Origin: Anthostomella pinea
Taxonomy: Eukaryota; Ascomycota; Sordariomycetes; Xylariales; Xylariaceae
NCBI GenBank assembly: GCA_963556695.1
Contig: CAUWAG010000003.1
Location: 7,626,001-7,690,000, forward strand
Direction: 5' to 3'
DNA: 64,000 nt
Within the stretch, counting starts at the first letter, position 1. Each line of letters starts with the position of its first letter. The notes under the pieces were generated by a model. That model searched no databases, was not told the origin of the DNA, and was given only the letters and a program-made list of their open reading frames with translations. Below are positions 23,035 through 33,002 of this stretch, in pieces. The position numbers and the translations under genes are program-made.

Positions 23035-25405
23035 ATGGACGCCCAAGACCTCAAGCACTATCTCGCCGATGCACCCCCCAGTGTTGTGAGGCTGGAGATC
23101 GAGAAGCACTTCGATGCACTGAACGACAAGCAAAAACGATACGCCCACTTCATCAGCCGGTATGTAGATAGCTATCCCAGTATGAGTCCCGACTCCCACC
23201 AGCTGCTCACCGGTACATCTAGAGCTGCCTTTGAGGGTAGCAGGGTCGTCGCCCGCCAGATCTCCCCCGAATCAGAACCAACCGTAAGTATATCACTTTG
23301 ATAGATTCCCGTGCACATATGCACAGGCAGTGTTAGCACGAGCTGCGCAGTTTCCAACTCAAGCATTTACACTGGGGGCAATTTTAGAAGCAGCGAGCCT
23401 CTCCTGCTTATTTCACGATAATACTGTGTCATCAAGTGCGCTATGGACTGATTTATATACTGTATAGTTCGATTTCATCTTAGCACTTCACAAGTCATGT
23501 GCCGGAGACTGGAAAGCCTTGCAGGCGAAGACCGGCATATCAGATGATGAACTGGACCACTTCTTCAACTATGCTGCTCAGTTCCTTGGGAACAACGGCA
23601 ACTACAAGAGCTTCGGTGACGCCAAGTTCATTCCCAGATGCAAGGAGTCGGCATTTGCGGCTCTAGCCGGAACCTCTCCGGAGGCCCAAAAATTCTATAA
23701 AGCAACTTCGGGCTCAATCTTCTCCGCAGACCAGCCTTCCCTGATGCATTTGGGTTATCCTGAAGAGGGCCACCTGACAACGTATTACCCCAATTCCCCT
23801 GATATCACCCAGGGCGAGATCGAGGCGGTCTCTGCGTGGATGGGGGAGAAAGGTCTCCTTCCCGAGAACACGCGGCTGGTTAAGTCCAAAGGCGATGTCT
23901 TTGAGATCCTAATCGCGTCCGCTAAGCAAACAGTTCCCAGTGCTGGTGGTGACATTGGAACGGAGACTGAGTTTAAAGTTGACGACGGTGTGTTGGCGGG
24001 AAAGACGATCAAGTTGGTATACGGTGATTATGCGAAGGAGATGGCTGCCATCACGGCCAACGTGAAGAAAGCCGCAGAAAACGGTGACAACGAAAACCAG
24101 CAGAAGATGTACAACGCCTATGCCAAGTCATTTGAAAGCGGCTCGCTGCTCGATTTCAAGGACAGCCAAAGGTTCTGGATTCGAGACAAAGGCCCCATGG
24201 TCGAGTCCAACATCGGCTTCATCGAGACATATCGCGACCCTGCCGGCATCAGGGGCGAATGGGAAGGCTTCGCTGCTGTTGTCAACATGGAGAGAACGAA
24301 GGCCTTTGGGGCACTCGTCGATGCTGCCCCCTCGCTTATCCCTCTCCTACCATGGGAGAAAGATTTCGAGAAGGACAAATTCCTATCTCCTGATTTCACT
24401 TCGCTGGAGGTGCTCACTTTCGCGGGATCAGGGATCCCGGCCGGTATCAACATTCCCAATTACGACGATATTCGCCAAACCGAGGGTTTCAAGAACGTGT
24501 CTCTCGGAAACGTGCTTAGCGCAAAGGCGCCCAACGAGACGATCCCCTTCATGGCCGAAAAGGATCTTCCGATCTATCAGAAATACAGGGATGCAGCCTT
24601 TGAGGTCCAAGTCGGCCTACACGAGTTGACCGGACATGGCTGCGGTAAACTGCTTCAAGAAACTGCCCCAGGAGAATTCAACTTCGATAAGGAGAACCCT
24701 CCCATTTCTCTAGTGACAGGCAAACCCGTCACCACGTGGTACAAACCCGGCCAGACATGGGGTGGTCTTTTCGGCAGCCTGGCGGGTGCTTACGAGGAAT
24801 GCCGAGCAGAACTTGTAGCGATGTACCTCAGCTGCGAATTCTCCGTGCTGAAGATCTTCGGTTTCGGTGATGGATCCTTCGACCTGAACAGCGAGGCCGG
24901 AGACGTTCTGTACGCGTCCTACCTCAGCATGGCGCGTGCCGGTCTCGTCTCGTTGGAAATGTGGGATCCCAAAAGCCGGAAATGGGGACAACCTCACTCA
25001 CAGGCCCGTTTCTCCATCTTGCAGTGCTTCTTGCAGGCCGGCGACGACTTCTGCAAGCTAGAATACCATGGTGACGACCTGAAGGACGCAGTGATCAGCC
25101 TGGACCGCTCAAAGATCCCCACGGTTGGGCGCAAGGCCGTCGGCGAATACCTGCAGAAACTGCACATCTACAAGTCTACAGCAGACGTCGAGACGGGAAC
25201 CAAGTTCTTCGGCGACATGACCAACGTCGACCCCGAATTTTGGGGCAAGAAAGTCCGCGATGAGGTCCTCCGCAACAAGCAGCCCAGGAAGGTTTTTGTA
25301 CAGGCCAACACCTTCCTGGACGAGGCTACCGGAAAGGTTGAGCTGAAGCATTACGAGGCCACGCCCGAGGGCATGATCCAGAGCTGGGCGGAACGTGAGG
25401 TTTGA
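23035..25405 (+). CDS. Dipeptidyl peptidase III (zinc metallopeptidase, M49)
   Basis: Three exons, 23035-23159, 23223-23283 and 23468-25405, encode 707 residues, the usual size for DPP III. It removes dipeptides from the N-termini of short peptides, normally in the cytosol. The zinc motif HELTGH is at 447-452 and the second motif EECRAE starts at 505, so the metal site is complete. Conserved-looking stretches include YAHFISRAAFEG across the first splice, DWKALQAKTG, NNGNYKSFGD, FIETYRDPAGIRGEWEGFAA and ETIPFMAEKDLP. Intron 1 is 63 bp and in frame, so its retention would not stop translation; intron 2 is 184 bp. The sequence upstream of the start encodes an in-frame leader (see findings). Confidence 0.93.
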
Positions 25406-26126
25406 AGCATGCTGGACGGGGTTATGTAGCTTGAACGGGAATACGCAGCTCTCAACTGAGTACTCCATTAACAGAGTACTCGATTGAACCGTTCTTTAGG
25501 ATAGACGTGACTTAAGTCCCATGTAACATGGTATGTCCTCTAACCTGTAACTTTGTTGCGATGTGGTGAAAAGCAGTACGAATCCGAGGCAAATACGAAC
25601 CCCCAGTATGATTCATTTGGCGTGACACCTTGGCAGATTTAAATAACATAAAGGGCGATTCGACGCCCCTCACAGTCACGGTGCCCTGCGTTCACCATCA
25701 GCTTCCGTGGTCATCACCTGTGGTCATCACCCGTAGTCATCACCTATATTGGCCTGTGACCAAATTAGGTCTGCTCCTGGAAGACTAGATGTCTGAGCGA
25801 GATCAGGCATGGATGAATCGAAAGGTTTCCTCCGGATCTAATATGCATTATTTCCTTTAGCCTGACCCGAGGGTAGCAACACGGCGTTACCTGGTATGGG
25901 TTGCGCAATCAAAACACGGCTTCAAATTCACGAGTATGGGGCCCCATAGGTGTGTTGTCTTGTAGTCTTTGTTGACTAAACCCTCAATTACAGACGCCAG
26001 AATCAATGTGACCGATGCCTCAACGTCCAGATGCAAGTGGCAAAGCCAGCCCAGTTCCGCGATCCGCCGTCCGCAAACTCTGAGTGTTTTCTCCCTCTAA
26101 GCCATAACCCCCGAAGCCCTCGGAAT
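25406..26126. other. convergent intergenic region DPP3 / RPL6
   Basis: 721 bp between two converging genes. No coding frame. It contains a 13-bp tandem triplet at 25707-25745. Confidence 0.5.
25707..25745 (+). repeat. 13-bp tandem repeat, three units
   Basis: Three adjacent 13-bp units of GTGGTCATCACCT, the second and third each with one change, lie downstream of DPP3. There is no evident coding or binding role. Confidence 0.9.
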
Positions 26127-27048
26127 CTACCACTTCATCTCGTGGGGCTTGTCGCCTTTGCGTAGGCTGAACGAGCTCGAGAGGTAACTGGCGAGCATGT
26201 CGACCTTCTTGATGTTGGCAAGCAGAGCCTTGTCGACGGTCTTCTGGTCCGCCGCGCGGCTGCTGTTGATCTCCTTCTTCTGTGAAACCGCACTCGTTAG
26301 TATGCGCTCTTCCGAACAATCAGTTCACCAATGAATGCATACCTCCGGCTTCTCGCCCTGCTTGAAGAAAGCCTCCTCGCTCGCCTTGTTTTTGGCCTTG
26401 TCCGCGGTGAAGTACTTGGCTTGCGCGATCTCGTCGATCTTGCTCTGGTCCAGGCCCTTCAGGTCGACCTGGTGAGAGGTGGCGATGACATATCGGGCGT
26501 TGACTCGTCTCAGGGGAACACCGTTGATCTTGAAGGGGCCGGTAACGAGCAGAACACCCTGGTCGAGGGTCTTGAGGAGGACAACCCGCTTGCCACGGAA
26601 CCGGCCAGCCAGGAGAATGAGGACGGTGCCGGCTTTGAGGGAGGTTCTCGGGGCCCAGGGTCGGAGAGCCTTGCGGGTCTGTCGCAAAAGTCGTTAGCAG
26701 TCTGGCCCAATGAACAGCGGTAATTCGTAGTCACAGCCAGTCCTGCGATCATCCCTCCAATGCCAGCCATTCGTAATTGTGGTGGAAACACTTTCGAGTG
26801 CGCGCTGCAAGAACCCAATATGCTTCACTGGCCACACAAAGTGTTTCCGACCACACAAAACGAGCATTGTCCGTATTGGCGAGCATTGCTGGGATTCCCA
26901 TCGTGGCCATGCTGGGTTTGTTGTTGCAACTCACCGTCTTGGGCTTGGGCTCATCCTCAGCCGGGTACCACTTCTGGGCCTTCTCGGAGTGGTGAGGGAC
27001 CTCCCGGGTCGACTTTCCGAACTTCTTTTGGGTGCTCGGCTGCGACAT
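26127..27048 (-). CDS. RPL6: 60S ribosomal protein L6 (eL6)
   Basis: Three exons on the minus strand: 27048-26935, 26678-26343 and 26279-26127, all joined in phase 0, giving 200 residues as expected for fungal eL6. It is a structural protein of the large ribosomal subunit. Diagnostic segments are [66 protein letters not shown] and the C-terminal [20 protein letters not shown]. Intron 1 is long for this genome (256 bp, GTGAGT...GCTAACGAC...ACAG); intron 2 is 63 bp with a perfect TACTAACG branch. It is divergent from RPN13. Confidence 0.95.
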
Positions 27049-27508
27049 CGTGAAGTTTGTCGAGGTTGGTAGTGGTTGAAGGGGGGGTGGTTGGCAAGGT
27101 CGTTGATGATGATGCGAGGTCAGAAATTCCACTCTGCGCAAAAAGATCAATGAGTTGTGGGTTTAGCCGAAGCCCTGTGTGTGTGCCACATTGAAAATGA
27201 AGATGGGGCCCAAATATGGCTGGTGCAAATTGCAATTCCACATCAGTCATCGGCGCCGACTTTCAGCCACTGCCGCCCCGCAGCAAGGTACATAGGTACT
27301 TATCTCCCACTAAGGTAGCCCGAGCTCCAGGTCCGAGCTCCATCGCCCTGACGAAGCTCACTTGTAGCCTTGCATCTTGCATCACCCATCTCCTCCGTCT
27401 CTCAGCTTCCCGTCACAGACCCAAACACGCAAACAAGAACTTCAGCTAGCTGGCTGCTGAGCCCGATCATAAGCAACATTCTTTTCGTCAGACCATCTCA
27501 TAAGCGCC
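27049..27508. other. divergent promoter region RPL6 / RPN13
   Basis: 460 bp between the start codons of a ribosomal-protein gene and a proteasome-subunit gene. No AACCCTA motif of the kind seen upstream of RPL35 and RPP0 was found here. Confidence 0.5.
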
Positions 27509-29014
27509 ATGTCTATAAACCCGATCATAACCTTCAAGGCGGGCATTTGCGACGCAGACGTTCGTCCTACCTACCTACCTACCTATCCGAGCATAGTCAT
27601 ACTGACTTCAAACTTAGACGTCGTCAAAACCGTACAAGATCACCGCTTCTCCACGATCTGGATACGTGTACCTCTACTCTGACGATGGTAGGGTCTAAAA
27701 GCTGTTCTGGCTGCTAGCTACCATGCTAATCCTTCATAGACCTGATTCACTTCTGCTGGCGAGAGCGAAGTGCTCCTTTAGACGAGCCCGAGCTCGACCT
27801 CGTCATGGTGCCTACCGACGGCCAGTTCCTCCCCCACGAACCCACGGAGCCCGCCTCCGCCAAGACGAACGGTCGTGTTTTCGTCCTGAAGTTCCTTTCC
27901 TCCTCCCAGCGACACTTCTTCTGGCTCCAGTCCAAACCACAAGGTCGAAATGGTGATCCAAGCTGGTTCAGCCCCCGAGACCGCAGAATTGGCGCCATTG
28001 TTCACGAACTGCTACAAGGCGGAGAGGTCGATGTCACGCGAGAGCTGGCGGCGCCATATAACAACGACGACGATGACCGACGTGGCGACGATGGCGATGC
28101 GACTATGGAAGACGTCGAAGGCCACGGAGATTTCAATGCCCCACACGGCGGCAGTGGTAGCGGAGGTGCCGGCGCTGGCGCCACAGGCGGCGATGTAAGA
28201 GAAGAGGGCGAGGGTGCACGGGAGGGAGGAGGCGATGGGGCCAGAGCGTAGGTGATCGATTTCATTTACGAGTTCGGCGTTTGGACGGGTGGACCTCGAG
28301 AAGACAATGAGGCATGGCTTGCATTAGCATCATTCATCAGAAGAAGGGCCCAACCAAGATATTGCTTGGGCTGCCGTGTACTACTAGAGACGAGCTCTCA
28401 ATGAGAACTGCCAGTATCTACCGGGCACATAGTCTCAAGTCTCTTTTTCTCGCCAGAACCATGCGCTAACATCTGTTAGTGTTGCTTCTGGAGCTCCCGA
28501 TGCTGCCACGGCAGTGAGAAACTTCCTGGATTCCTTGAAAGGAGGAGCCAACACGGGGGCGAGTCAAGGCGAAGGGAAGCTGTATCCGCTTCTATCGGAT
28601 CTACTTACACCCCCGGTCACAGTCCCTATGGCACGAAGCGCAACCGGGGAGCAAATCGACAGTCTACTGAGCTACCTTCCACCGTCAGTCGTCGTCTTCT
28701 CTCAACAGGCCGATCAGGGAGATGATGCTACGGAGCCTACCGCAGATGCAATAGAAGCCGCCAAGCAAGCGATGAGTCTCGGTCAAAAGAAGGCACTGGT
28801 AGAGAAGGTCTTGCGGAGTCCACAATTCCACCAAAGCTTGGCTAGCCTGACAATGGCCCTCAGAGACGGCGGCTTGCCTACCGTCGCCGATGCACTCTCA
28901 ATCAAAGTTGAGAATGGTGGCTACCTGCGAGGCAGTCAAATGCCCCTGGGTGGTGGGGATGCTGTTGAGGCATTTGTGGAGGGAGTAAAGAAGACCGTAC
29001 AGGAGATGAAGTAA
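27509..29014 (+). CDS. RPN13: 26S proteasome ubiquitin receptor RPN13 (ADRM1 homologue)
   Basis: Four exons, 27509-27559, 27618-27687, 27740-28247 and 28480-29014, give 387 residues. RPN13 sits on Rpn2 in the proteasome lid-base junction, binds ubiquitin through its Pru domain, and in animals recruits the deubiquitinase UCH37 through its DEUBAD domain. The N-terminal MSINPIITFKAGICDAD, SGYVYLYSDDDLIHFCW, LDLVMVPTDGQF and GRVFVLKF... HFFWLQSK form the Pru domain. A Gly/Asp/Glu-rich linker follows, then a DEUBAD domain with LADLL-like SDLLTPP and SPQFHQSLASLTMALRDGGL. Intron 1 has an unusual 5' site, GTTCGT. Intron 3 (232 bp) starts GTAGGT and ends after GCTAACATCTGTTAG. An alternative join (GTAAGA at 28195 to AG at 28456) is also open but lacks as good a branch site. 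Confidence 0.9.
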
Positions 29015-29316
29015 GCGAGGACTGGCCGTTGTAAGTAAGTCACGGCCGACCTCACATCGGGGAATATGGCAATACGATACATAAAGCCAGACCTTTGGTC
29101 CCACACAATGCGCCTTTGCAACGTGATGTCATCCGTGAAGGTGTCTTGTGCTCAGAAGACGCCCAGCTTCATGTTGTATTCAGCCCCCACACTCAGCCCC
29201 CATGCAGACGCACCTATATGTACATGTACATTAGGCGGCGGTACATATCCCTTTCCGAGGCTGCGAGTGAAAAGAAAACTTTTCCCTGTCATTCACATCA
29301 TCGACCGCCCAGGACC
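29015..29316. other. intergenic region RPN13 / HET gene
   Basis: 302 bp in tandem orientation. The HET reading frame stays open upstream to 29095, but the extra residues are not HET-like and the ATG at 29317 fits the family start. Confidence 0.5.
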
Positions 29317-31222
29317 ATGCGACTTATCAACGTGGAAACGTACGAGCTGAAGGATTTCTTAGGAAGGTCCATCCCCGAATATGCAATACTCTATCACACA
29401 TGGGAAGACGAGGAGGTTCTACACCAAGACATGAGGGACCTTGCGACGGCTCGAAGGAAGAAGGGCTTCACCAAGATCAAATATTGCTGCCGTCAAGCAA
29501 AGCAAGACGGTTGGCGGTGGGCATGGGTGGACACGTGCTGTATTGACAAAACCTCGAGGTAAGAAAGCAGATGCTAGCAGCCCGCAAGGGCAATAGCTGC
29601 GTCTTCCGTGTTGTTTCACCCCCAGCCAGACAAGGCTCTGAGCCGTGTACTCTGATCCCCCAGTATTGCTAACTTACCCAAGTGCTGAGCTCTCCGAGGC
29701 AATTAACTCGATGTTTGATTGGTATAGGCGATCCATGGTGTGCTATGCATACTTGAGTGACGTCCAATATCGGTCCAGTCTCGATACTGATGCGCAGCTC
29801 ATCTCTTCGCGTCCTCGGTCCTTCGAGCTGTCCTTGAAAGATGCCACAGAGTCCCCTCGATGGAGGTGGTTTCGGCGAGGGTGGACGCTCCAAGAATTGC
29901 TCGCGCCCTTCCGAGTCTTATTCTACTCTGCAGAGTGGCTATCGCTTGGAACAAAGTCTGAGCTGAAACACTTCATCTCGAATATCACCGGAATCCCTTC
30001 AGATGTGCTGAGCCGTGATGCCGAGCTCTTCAAGTTACCAGTGGCGACACGCATGTTTTGGGACTCCACACGCTCGACAACAAGAGAAGAAGACCAAGCC
30101 TACTGTCTTCTAGGCATCTTCAACGTCAAGATGCCACTTCTCTATGGTGAAGGTAACCGGGCTTTCGAAAGACTGCAAGAAGAGATCATGAGAACTTCCG
30201 AAGACCATGCTATATTCCTCTGGGGGCTTGCGGTCTCTGTGGATGCGTTCTCTTCTAAGCCACCACGTGACAAGTTCCGCTGGATACAAAAATATATGCT
30301 AGCGGCGACCCCTCGAGACTTCTCGCGGCAATTTCGATATCAGCCGATCTTCTCTCATCAATTCTCGAACCTGCAATTGACCAGCCGTGAACGAGGACTT
30401 CAAATCACCCTTCCGTTACAAAGGCTGGACGAGCAACTTGTGCTCGACTACCCCTATCTCGGACAGCTCGCCAAGGGTGTGGCAGCGTATACATACAACG
30501 ATTCTCCTCTGTTCCTTGGAATTCTCAACTGCGTCCAAACCGCGTCGGAGGACGATGTACAACGTGATGCACCTCTCATCAGCAACAGCCTGATCGCCAA
30601 CAGTTTCAGAGACCTGGCACTTGTGTCAGGTTCGGAGACGGTTGGCTTACTATTACAGCTGGTCAGCCAGCCAAAAAACGCCATTTTGCGACGTGTCGGG
30701 CCGGCCGTAATCATTATACCAAGGCGGGTTCATGTCGAATGGGACTTGGTAACTTGCTTCATCCTCAATAACAAACAGACTGGAAATGGCCGTCATACTC
30801 TCACATTAGCCTACACGATGGACGCGCGGCTAGGCTACCGTGAATTCAAAGGAGAGATATCGTGGAAGCCGAAGCCTGGACAGCGTTCCTATTCCTCACG
30901 TCTGGACCGCCTTCTCCTAGGGTCGATGGGGTTGCCTCATATATACATACGGTGCGAGGTCACACCAAGCTTTGATGTTGACATGGTAGCTTGCGAGATC
31001 ACCCATGTCGCCGACTCAGATCACATGAACGTCGACTGGGACTTGACATACAGGGGATTGACCTTGAAGCCCAGCACTGCAACTATGGAGCCTCTCTCCT
31101 TAACATCGGTGGTTGTGGTCCTGTTTTCGAGTCTCGACGGACCATTAACGACACTCTGCAGATCTCTCTATGCATTGTACGACAATTCATGGAAAAAGGC
31201 GACCGGGTGTACAAAGTTATAG
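29317..31222 (+). CDS. HET-domain protein (heterokaryon incompatibility family)
   Basis: Two exons, 29317-29558 and 29683-31222. The 124-bp intron (GTAAGA...TTGCTAACTTACCCAAG) splits a serine codon in DKTSSAELSE. The product is 593 residues. The start MRLINVETYELKDFLG, the YAIL..HTW block, WVDTCCIDKTSSAELSEAIN, VCYAYLSDV and RRGWTLQELLAP are the successive signatures of the HET domain (about 20-200). QAYCLLGIFNVKMPLLYGEG is the segment that usually follows. HET domains act in fungal non-self recognition and regulated cell death. No NACHT, ANK or WD40 region is seen; the last 300 residues are unassigned. The canonical YAILSHTWG is changed to YAILYHTWE. Whether this gene controls incompatibility cannot be told from sequence. 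Confidence 0.92.
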
Positions 31223-31751
31223 TGAGATTTTCCACCCGAGGCGAGTCGATTCGCGCGTGATGGGTTGAGCTGCTGGGAATAGGGAACGGGGCGAGCATCT
31301 TCAAGACACTTAAACATGGTCGCCATTCTGCTTTGTCTGAGAAGAGCTTGCATACATGAGCGCCCCCGGATATCGGGTTGAGGCCACCTGGGCAGGGAAT
31401 CTGTTCCAACCGTGGGCTCGACCTAGCCTTGAGCTCACGGTTAGTTGGAATGCTTCAAGCGCTTCACGTCTTCGGGCGTGCGCACATTTTATGAGACTTG
31501 TGGCAGAAAAAAATATTTGCAAGTGCTCATAGTGCTAATAAATAATTTCAAGAGAAGGTAAGAACAGAACCAAAACACCTCGCTTGTTTTTCCTTCCATC
31601 CTCCCGCTTTCCGCGGTGTTCAAAAACCAGTTCCATCAAATCCATACCCGAGGTGTCCGTCTAGATACATTTCAACCATTCCCACATTGCGTCCCAAAGA
31701 CCATCTCTCACACAAACACGCTGACACGCGGGCGTGCGCGCAAAAGATCTT
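31223..31751. other. convergent intergenic region
   Basis: 529 bp between the HET gene (+) and the small 156-residue gene (-). No coding frame stands out. Confidence 0.5.
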
Positions 31752-32222
31752 CTAGCACCACCGCATCTTGCGCCTCCACATCTCCTCCTCGTCGCCGAGC
31801 CGCGCCCTCCGGGCCTCCTCCATGATGTCCTCCTCGCTCTTGACGCGGATGGGGCTCTCGCAGCCCCGCAGGCCGATGAACCGGCCGATCTTGCGGCGCT
31901 TCTCCTCGAGCGGCATGTCGGGCGTCCACGTGATGGGGCACGGGTAGTGGAAGGTCCAGCGGCACGGCGTGCGCTGGTGGTAGAAGTGCGCCAGCTCCTC
32001 GAGCTGCGCGTCCGTCAGCAGCCAGAAGTTGAGCAGCGTCGGCGGGAACGCCGGGTGCACGTCGCCGGTTGTGAGTTGCACTAGCGGCGCGAGGGGGAGC
32101 GCCATCTGCCGCAGCTTCTCGCCGAAGGCTGGGTCTTTGGCGGCGCGCCGGTCGCTGAGCATCGAGGCGCTGGCTTGGCTGGTGGTGTTGTTGCGGGGTT
32201 GGGGTTGGTTTTGGTTTTGCAT
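31752..32222 (-). CDS. small protein of unknown function, 156 residues
   Basis: Single exon starting MQNQNQPQPRNN. The N-terminus is Gln/Asn-rich and disordered. The remainder is compact, with many aromatic residues: PLAPLVQLTTGDVHPAFPPT, LAHFYHQRTPCRWTFHYPCP, LPLEEKRRKIGRFIGLRGCE-like and a charged helical tail ending WRRKMRWC. I recall similar sequences in other filamentous ascomycetes but no function. High GC and strong codon bias, compared with the overlapping frames, support this frame. No signal peptide or membrane segment. A role cannot be proposed. Confidence 0.7.
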   Translation of the reverse strand: MQNQNQPQPRNNTTSQASASMLSDRRAAKDPAFGEKLRQMALPLAPLVQLTTGDVHPAFPPTLLNFWLLTDAQLEELAHFYHQRTPCRWTFHYPCPITWTPDMPLEEKRRKIGRFIGLRGCESPIRVKSEEDIMEEARRARLGDEEEMWRRKMRWC

Positions 32223-33002
32223 TTTTTAGGGGATTGTTGGTTGTTTGGGTATAAAGAAGGTTTGGACGACGGGTCGTCGAACGGTAAGTTGAGAGGTGTC
32301 TTCGCTTGTGGTGCTTGTACAGCTGATATTCTAAATGAGTGATCTCAAGTGCTGTGCTGTTGTGAAGAACCGAGTGCTTTTTTTGTGATTTCCCTTTTTC
32401 GGAGGTATCAATGGTAATAGACAAATAATAAGGATAGGTTCAAATGAGAGTATAACGGTAGAAGGCTCGTTTGGTTGGTTTTTTCGTGCTCGTTTTTTGC
32501 TTTGGGGGTTTGTGAATTGGCCTTCGACGATAGTGTCAGAGCCGCCAGCAGCTATAGATAGAGAATGGTAAGTTTAAGATGGGGGGACTTAAGAGAGAGA
32601 GAACGAGCACTTGGATCTATAATAACTACGCAGCTGCTGGGGTACGGGATGTAGGAGAACGGCCTCGAAAAGCGCGGGCGGTTGGCTGCTCTTCTTGTAT
32701 CTCGCAGATTTGTGGCGGTCTTCTTTGTTGGGCGCTCCGACGGTTTTGGGTACATCGCGGCGACCCGCGGGTGTTGGTTTTCTTTGTCCCGCGCGGCCGT
32801 CATGGGACGAAATGAGGCTTTGTCTAGGACACCGAGACGCGCCTGGAAAAAGGACTGGCAGACGCATTGAGAAGAGGGTATATATGCTGTCGTGGCTAGA
32901 ATCACCTCGTGTCACAATGACTTACTGCCCCTGAATGCGCCCGAACAAACTCACTCCCACCACCACTATGACTCTTCTCCGATAGTCTCAATTCGTACAT
33001 GC
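32223..33002. other. intergenic region, promoter of the 156-residue gene
   Basis: 780 bp between the start of the small minus-strand gene and the ORC3 stop codon. Contains T-rich stretches near 32370-32520 and only short frames. Confidence 0.5.

Noticed and set aside
31708..32424. 238-codon frame overlapping the 156-residue gene
   Set aside because: Its sequence is Arg/Ala/Pro-rich, typical of an out-of-frame reading of a GC-rich gene. The shorter frame has balanced, protein-like composition.
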